A stretch of DNA of 7,517 nt from Clostridia bacterium (GTDB lineage Bacteria; Bacillota; Clostridia; Oscillospirales; Acutalibacteraceae), in assembly GCA_024404125.1 (NCBI GenBank), contig JAKSQL010000049.1, positions 1-7,517 on the forward strand. The letters are read 5' to 3'. Positions 5,003-7,517 of the stretch are shown here, piece after piece. The position numbers were made by a program, and so were the translations under genes. The first letter of the stretch is position 1. The number at the start of each line of letters is the position of its first letter. A model generated the notes under the pieces. That model saw nothing but the letters and a program-made list of their open reading frames with translations. It ran no database searches and was not told the origin of the DNA.

Positions 5003-6475
5003 ATGTACCGTATAAAAAGGGCGGTTGCGCTTATTTTGGCGGCAGTGGTTTTACTTTGCCTTTGCGGATGCGAAAGCAAAAGCAACAATGCGCGCATTTA
5101 TGTTAATCTCCCCGATATACCTAAAAATTTAGACCCTCAAACTGCAAGCAGTGTAAGCGAACTTATGGTTGTAAGGAATATATTTGAGGGACTTTTACGC
5201 AAAGACAAAACGGGCAAAATAGTTTGCGGTGTTTGTGAAAGTTATGAGCAAAACGGACTTACATACACCTTTAATATTAAAGATAACGCCGTTTATTTTG
5301 ACGGGACGAAACTTACGGCTTACGATTTTGAATTTGCATTCCGCCGAGCGGTCTTACGGTCTACGGGGGCACCGTGCGTTTCAAAACTCTTTGCAATAAA
5401 GAATGCCGAGAACATTTATAAAAACGGAGCCGATGTAACTACTCTCGGTGCGGTTGCAGAGAACAAAAGCACCTTTAAAGTCACTTTAATTAAGGAAGAT
5501 AAAAATTTTTTTGATACCCTTACAAGTGCGCTGTGTATGCCATGCAACGAAGAATTTTTTGAAAAAAGTGTAGGCAAGTACGGTCTTTCAAGAGAGTATG
5601 TGCTTTGTAACGGCAGTTACTATTTAGGCAAGTGGAATACCGAAGATTTCGGGATAAGACTGTATAAGAATGCCGAATATCACGGCGATTTTGTCTGCGA
5701 AAACGGCTCTGCATTTTTATCATGCGATAAAGAGAAGAGTGCGATTGAGGTACTTAAAAAAGAGAGTGCCGATATATCTTTTATAGGAAATGACATTATA
5801 GAAAAGGCAGACATTAAAAAAATTAAAATCAAGTCTTTTGCGAATATATGTTGGGTTTTAACGATAGGGGACGAATACTCAGATGCAGTTAAACAAAGTT
5901 TTTTAATGAGCACCGATTATGACGTTTTTAAGGGCTCTTTAAACAGCGGCTTTAAACGTGCGGATTCACTTTTCCCCGAATTTTTGGGCAAGGTCGCAAG
6001 TGGCGGTATTATAGGGTATAATCTTTCTGCCGCAAAGGCACGGTTTTCCGCCGAGGTTTCCTTGATGGAAAACGGAAAATTTCCTCCTGCCACACTTTAC
6101 TATTACGATAACGGTGCAGTGAGTGATGCCGTTAAGGATATAGTAGGTCATTGGCAGCAGAATTTAAGTGCGTTTGTAAACATTACCGCCGAAAGCAAAG
6201 AAGACCTGCTATTGCAACTTAAAAGCAAGACCTTGCAGTTCGCAATTTTCCCCGTAGAATGTAAAAGCGGCAGTATGGTGGAATATTTTGCAAACTACGG
6301 CGACTTTCCGTTTGATGTTTCTTCTTACAATGCGGAAAGCATACTTTCAAAAAAGAACATAAAACCGCTTTTCTATGAAAACACAAACATTGCGTATCTT
6401 GATACTTTAAAAGAATTATACCTTGATAATTCGGGCGGGTATATAGATTTCAGTTTTATAAGGAAAGACGGATAA
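5003..6475 (+). CDS. Extracytoplasmic solute-binding lipoprotein, SBP_bac_5 (OppA/peptide-binding) family
   Basis: This family binds oligopeptides, nickel or other ligands outside the membrane for ABC importers. A type II signal peptide has basic residues 3-6, a hydrophobic core 7-20 and lipobox L-C-G-C, with the lipidated Cys at 23. The mature part starts with the family pattern IPKNLDPQTASS...VVRNIFEGLL (39-65), followed by YTFNIKDNAVYFDGTKLTAYDFEFAFRRAV (88-117 in all). At 490 residues it is slightly short for OppA. The mature chain has ten further cysteines, including CxxC pairs at 75/78 and 178/181. GGAGGGG (4991-4997) precedes the ATG. No permease or ATPase gene is adjacent, so it may serve a transporter encoded elsewhere or act as a receptor. 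The ligand cannot be predicted. Confidence 0.88.
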   Translation: MYRIKRAVALILAAVVLLCLCGCESKSNNARIYVNLPDIPKNLDPQTASSVSELMVVRNIFEGLLRKDKTGKIVCGVCESYEQNGLTYTFNIKDNAVYFDGTKLTAYDFEFAFRRAVLRSTGAPCVSKLFAIKNAENIYKNGADVTTLGAVAENKSTFKVTLIKEDKNFFDTLTSALCMPCNEEFFEKSVGKYGLSREYVLCNGSYYLGKWNTEDFGIRLYKNAEYHGDFVCENGSAFLSCDKEKSAIEVLKKESADISFIGNDIIEKADIKKIKIKSFANICWVLTIGDEYSDAVKQSFLMSTDYDVFKGSLNSGFKRADSLFPEFLGKVASGGIIGYNLSAAKARFSAEVSLMENGKFPPATLYYYDNGAVSDAVKDIVGHWQQNLSAFVNITAESKEDLLLQLKSKTLQFAIFPVECKSGSMVEYFANYGDFPFDVSSYNAESILSKKNIKPLFYENTNIAYLDTLKELYLDNSGGYIDFSFIRKDG

Positions 6476-6496
6476 CATAAAAAACTCGGGGTGGGA

Positions 6497-6548
6497 TTCG
6501 GCGCGTGCCCATAAGGATTTTTTTGAAGCATTACAGTCACGCGCCGAA
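6497..6548. repeat. Perfect 11-bp inverted repeat with 30-nt loop
   Basis: TTCGGCGCGTG (6497-6507) and CACGCGCCGAA (6538-6548) pair without mismatch. The loop includes seven T (6518-6524). It begins 21 nt after the stop of the lipoprotein gene. The stem is GC-rich in an AT-leaning region, but the T-run lies inside the loop, so it is not a standard terminator. It abuts the hairpin array that follows and may be part of the same intergenic element. Confidence 0.6.
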
Positions 6549-6551
6549 AAC

Positions 6552-6741
6552 GATGTATTCCACTGCGTTGAATGTGATGTGCACTTCGTGCGTGATGTTC
6601 GCCTCCGGCGAGTGATGTGCCTGCGGGCGTGGGTGGAATACATCACATCACTTTTGCAAAGCAAAAACATCACTATGCCGCAAGGCATAACATCACTTGC
6701 CCGACAGGGCAAACATCACTCGGAAATTATATATAATTTCC
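6552..6741. repeat. Modular hairpin array with GTGATGT/ACATCAC spacers
   Basis: Short perfect hairpins alternate with a constant heptamer. The left half uses GTGATGT (6574-6580, 6592-6598, 6612-6618), followed by GCAC/GTGC (6581-6591), TCGCC/GGCGA (6599-6611) and GCC/GGC (6619-6628). The right half uses the reverse complement ACATCAC (6667-6673, 6690-6696, 6713-6719). It alternates with TTTTGC/GCAAAA (6652-6666), TATGCC/GGCATA with a GCAA loop (6674-6689), TTGCCC/GGGCAA (6697-6712) and the palindrome 6722-6741. A 12-bp inverted repeat GATGTATTCCAC/GTGGAATACATC (6552-6563, 6633-6644) encloses the left half. Hairpin sequences differ but symmetry is kept. It looks like a structured intergenic repeat, not a gene or a CRISPR. 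Confidence 0.75.
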
Positions 6742-6768
6742 CTGCTTGCTATGGTATGAGACAAAGAT

Positions 6769-6812
6769 ACCCGCTGAAAAAGATTTTCCTTTTCAGCGGG
6801 TTATTTCTTTTT
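6769..6812 (+). terminator. Intrinsic terminator, likely for the lipoprotein gene transcript
   Basis: A perfect 12-bp stem ACCCGCTGAAAA/TTTTCAGCGGGT (6769-6780, 6790-6801) with a 9-nt loop is followed on the plus strand by TATTTCTTTTT. It sits between convergent genes and could also slow transcription leaving the acetyltransferase gene, although the minus-strand side has a poorer T-run. Confidence 0.85.
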
Positions 6813-6830
6813 AGCTCGACAAACCGGGAT

Positions 6831-7463
6831 TTATCGATTAGTTCTATTCTTCAGTTCCGCCTTGACGTTTTCAAGGTCGCTGCTTGTAATGAGAGGGATA
6901 AGACTGTTGATCGTATCAATATCCATATCCCACCATTTGAATTTTTCCAATAAATCAATCAGTTCGTCGTCAAATCTTTTTCGAATTGACTTTGCAGGAT
7001 TTCCTACAACGATAGTGTACGGCTCAACTTCGCTTCCGACAACACTGTTGGCACCGATAATAGCACCATCACCGATATGAACGCCGGGAAGTATCACTGC
7101 ATTCTTCCCAATCCACACGTCGTTTCCAATGACGGTATCTCCTTTATACGGCATATCCTCTGCCTTTGGAGATTCCATATTCCAACCTTCAAGTGTATAA
7201 AACGGGAATGTCGATACAGCACTCATCTGATGGTTGGCGTCATTCATCATAAACTCAACTCCGGCAGCAATTTGACAGAACTTACCGATAATCAGTTTGT
7301 CTCTGCTCCACGGATAGAAATTCGTTACGTGGCTTTCAAATTCGGAATCAGCAATATAGGTAAAATCGCCGACTATGATGTTAGTATTGGAGATTGTCGG
7401 TTTCACATATATTTCTTTTTCATAACCCGGAATCGGATGTTTCTTATTTGGATCTGGTTTCAT
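6831..7463 (-). CDS. Vat/CatB-type hexapeptide-repeat O-acetyltransferase
   Basis: The 210-residue protein matches the xenobiotic acetyltransferase branch of left-handed beta-helix enzymes, which move acetyl from acetyl-CoA to streptogramin A (Vat) or chloramphenicol (CatB). YVKPTISNTNIIVGDFTYI (19-37) and KLIIGKFCQI (56-65) precede MMNDANHQM, whose His78 corresponds to the catalytic His of Vat enzymes. Hexapeptide turns run through IGNDVWIGKNAVILPGVHIG (112-131) to VVGNPAK (152-158). RKRF and KWWDMD (161-181) complete the family C-terminus. GGAGA (7471-7475) lies 7 nt upstream of the ATG. Its natural substrate and any resistance phenotype cannot be deduced, as many such homologues are uncharacterised. 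It is convergent with the lipoprotein gene and separated from it by repeats, which suits an accessory gene. Confidence 0.88.
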   Translation of the reverse strand: MKPDPNKKHPIPGYEKEIYVKPTISNTNIIVGDFTYIADSEFESHVTNFYPWSRDKLIIGKFCQIAAGVEFMMNDANHQMSAVSTFPFYTLEGWNMESPKAEDMPYKGDTVIGNDVWIGKNAVILPGVHIGDGAIIGANSVVGSEVEPYTIVVGNPAKSIRKRFDDELIDLLEKFKWWDMDIDTINSLIPLITSSDLENVKAELKNRTNR

Positions 7464-7487
7464 ATTTCCATCTCCGCAAATTATGAT

Positions 7488-7517
7488 TTATCGTTCTGTG
7501 AATGCTTCAATTTCCTT
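7488..7517 (-). CDS. Possible C-terminal end of an upstream gene
   Basis: On the minus strand one frame reads KEIEAFTER followed by TAA (7488-7490), ending 24 nt before the acetyltransferase ATG. The spacing would suit an operon partner, and no good promoter is seen in the 54 bases available. Nine codons are too few to identify a product or to exclude chance. Confidence 0.25.
   Translation of the reverse strand, partial: KEIEAFTER

Noticed and set aside
6667..6719. CRISPR-like regularity (23-nt period)
   Set aside because: The repeated part is only 7 nt, the intervening units are themselves palindromes, the heptamer changes orientation within the array, and no cas gene is present.
6416..6953. 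Open frames on both strands across the gap after the lipoprotein gene (6416-6712 minus, 6579-6953 plus)
   Set aside because: They span the hairpin array and terminator, have no recognisable domain or ribosome site, and invade the ends of the two real flanking genes.

Overview
The window looks like chromosome from an AT-leaning Clostridia-type Firmicute, plausibly a gut Oscillospiraceae/Ruminococcaceae relative. The evidence is the ylxM-ffh-rpsP-khpA-rimM-trmD gene order, an HPr carrying both His15 and the Ser46 kinase site, strong Shine-Dalgarno sequences and near-consensus SigA promoters. Species cannot be fixed from the sequence alone.

Left edge (1-756): the C-terminal end of a large serine recombinase runs off the left side. 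It is followed by a complete tRNA-Pro(GGG) on the minus strand. A 37-bp copy of that tRNA's 3' half lies 236 bp further left, and each copy has its own intrinsic terminator. The DNA between the copies is dense in palindromes. This is the geometry left when an element integrates into a tRNA 3' end, here reduced to about 0.2 kb.

Core block (782-4923, all minus strand): from right to left, ylxM and ffh (signal recognition particle), rpsP (ribosomal protein S16), khpA (KH-domain RNA chaperone), rimM (16S/30S maturation) and trmD (tRNA m1G37 methyltransferase), then ptsH (HPr) on its own promoter. A consensus promoter drives ylxM-ffh and probably rpsP-khpA. A long hairpin terminator after khpA is followed at once by a second promoter for rimM-trmD, so the classical operon is split into two transcription units. 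The rplS gene that usually follows trmD is not here.

Right part (4949-7517): a plus-strand lipoprotein of the peptide/nickel-binding family (SBP_bac_5) is expressed divergently from ylxM, with no permease or ATPase genes beside it. A 355-bp gap after it holds a stem with a 30-nt loop, a modular array of short hairpins spaced by GTGATGT/ACATCAC heptamers, and a strong terminator. The last full gene, on the minus strand, is a Vat/CatB-type hexapeptide acetyltransferase, possibly preceded by the tail of another gene at the right edge.

No clear new defence or enzymatic system is visible. The least ordinary material is noncoding: the tRNA-flanked palindromic insert (445-717), the hairpin array (6552-6741), and the compact control regions in which promoters overlap or abut hairpins.
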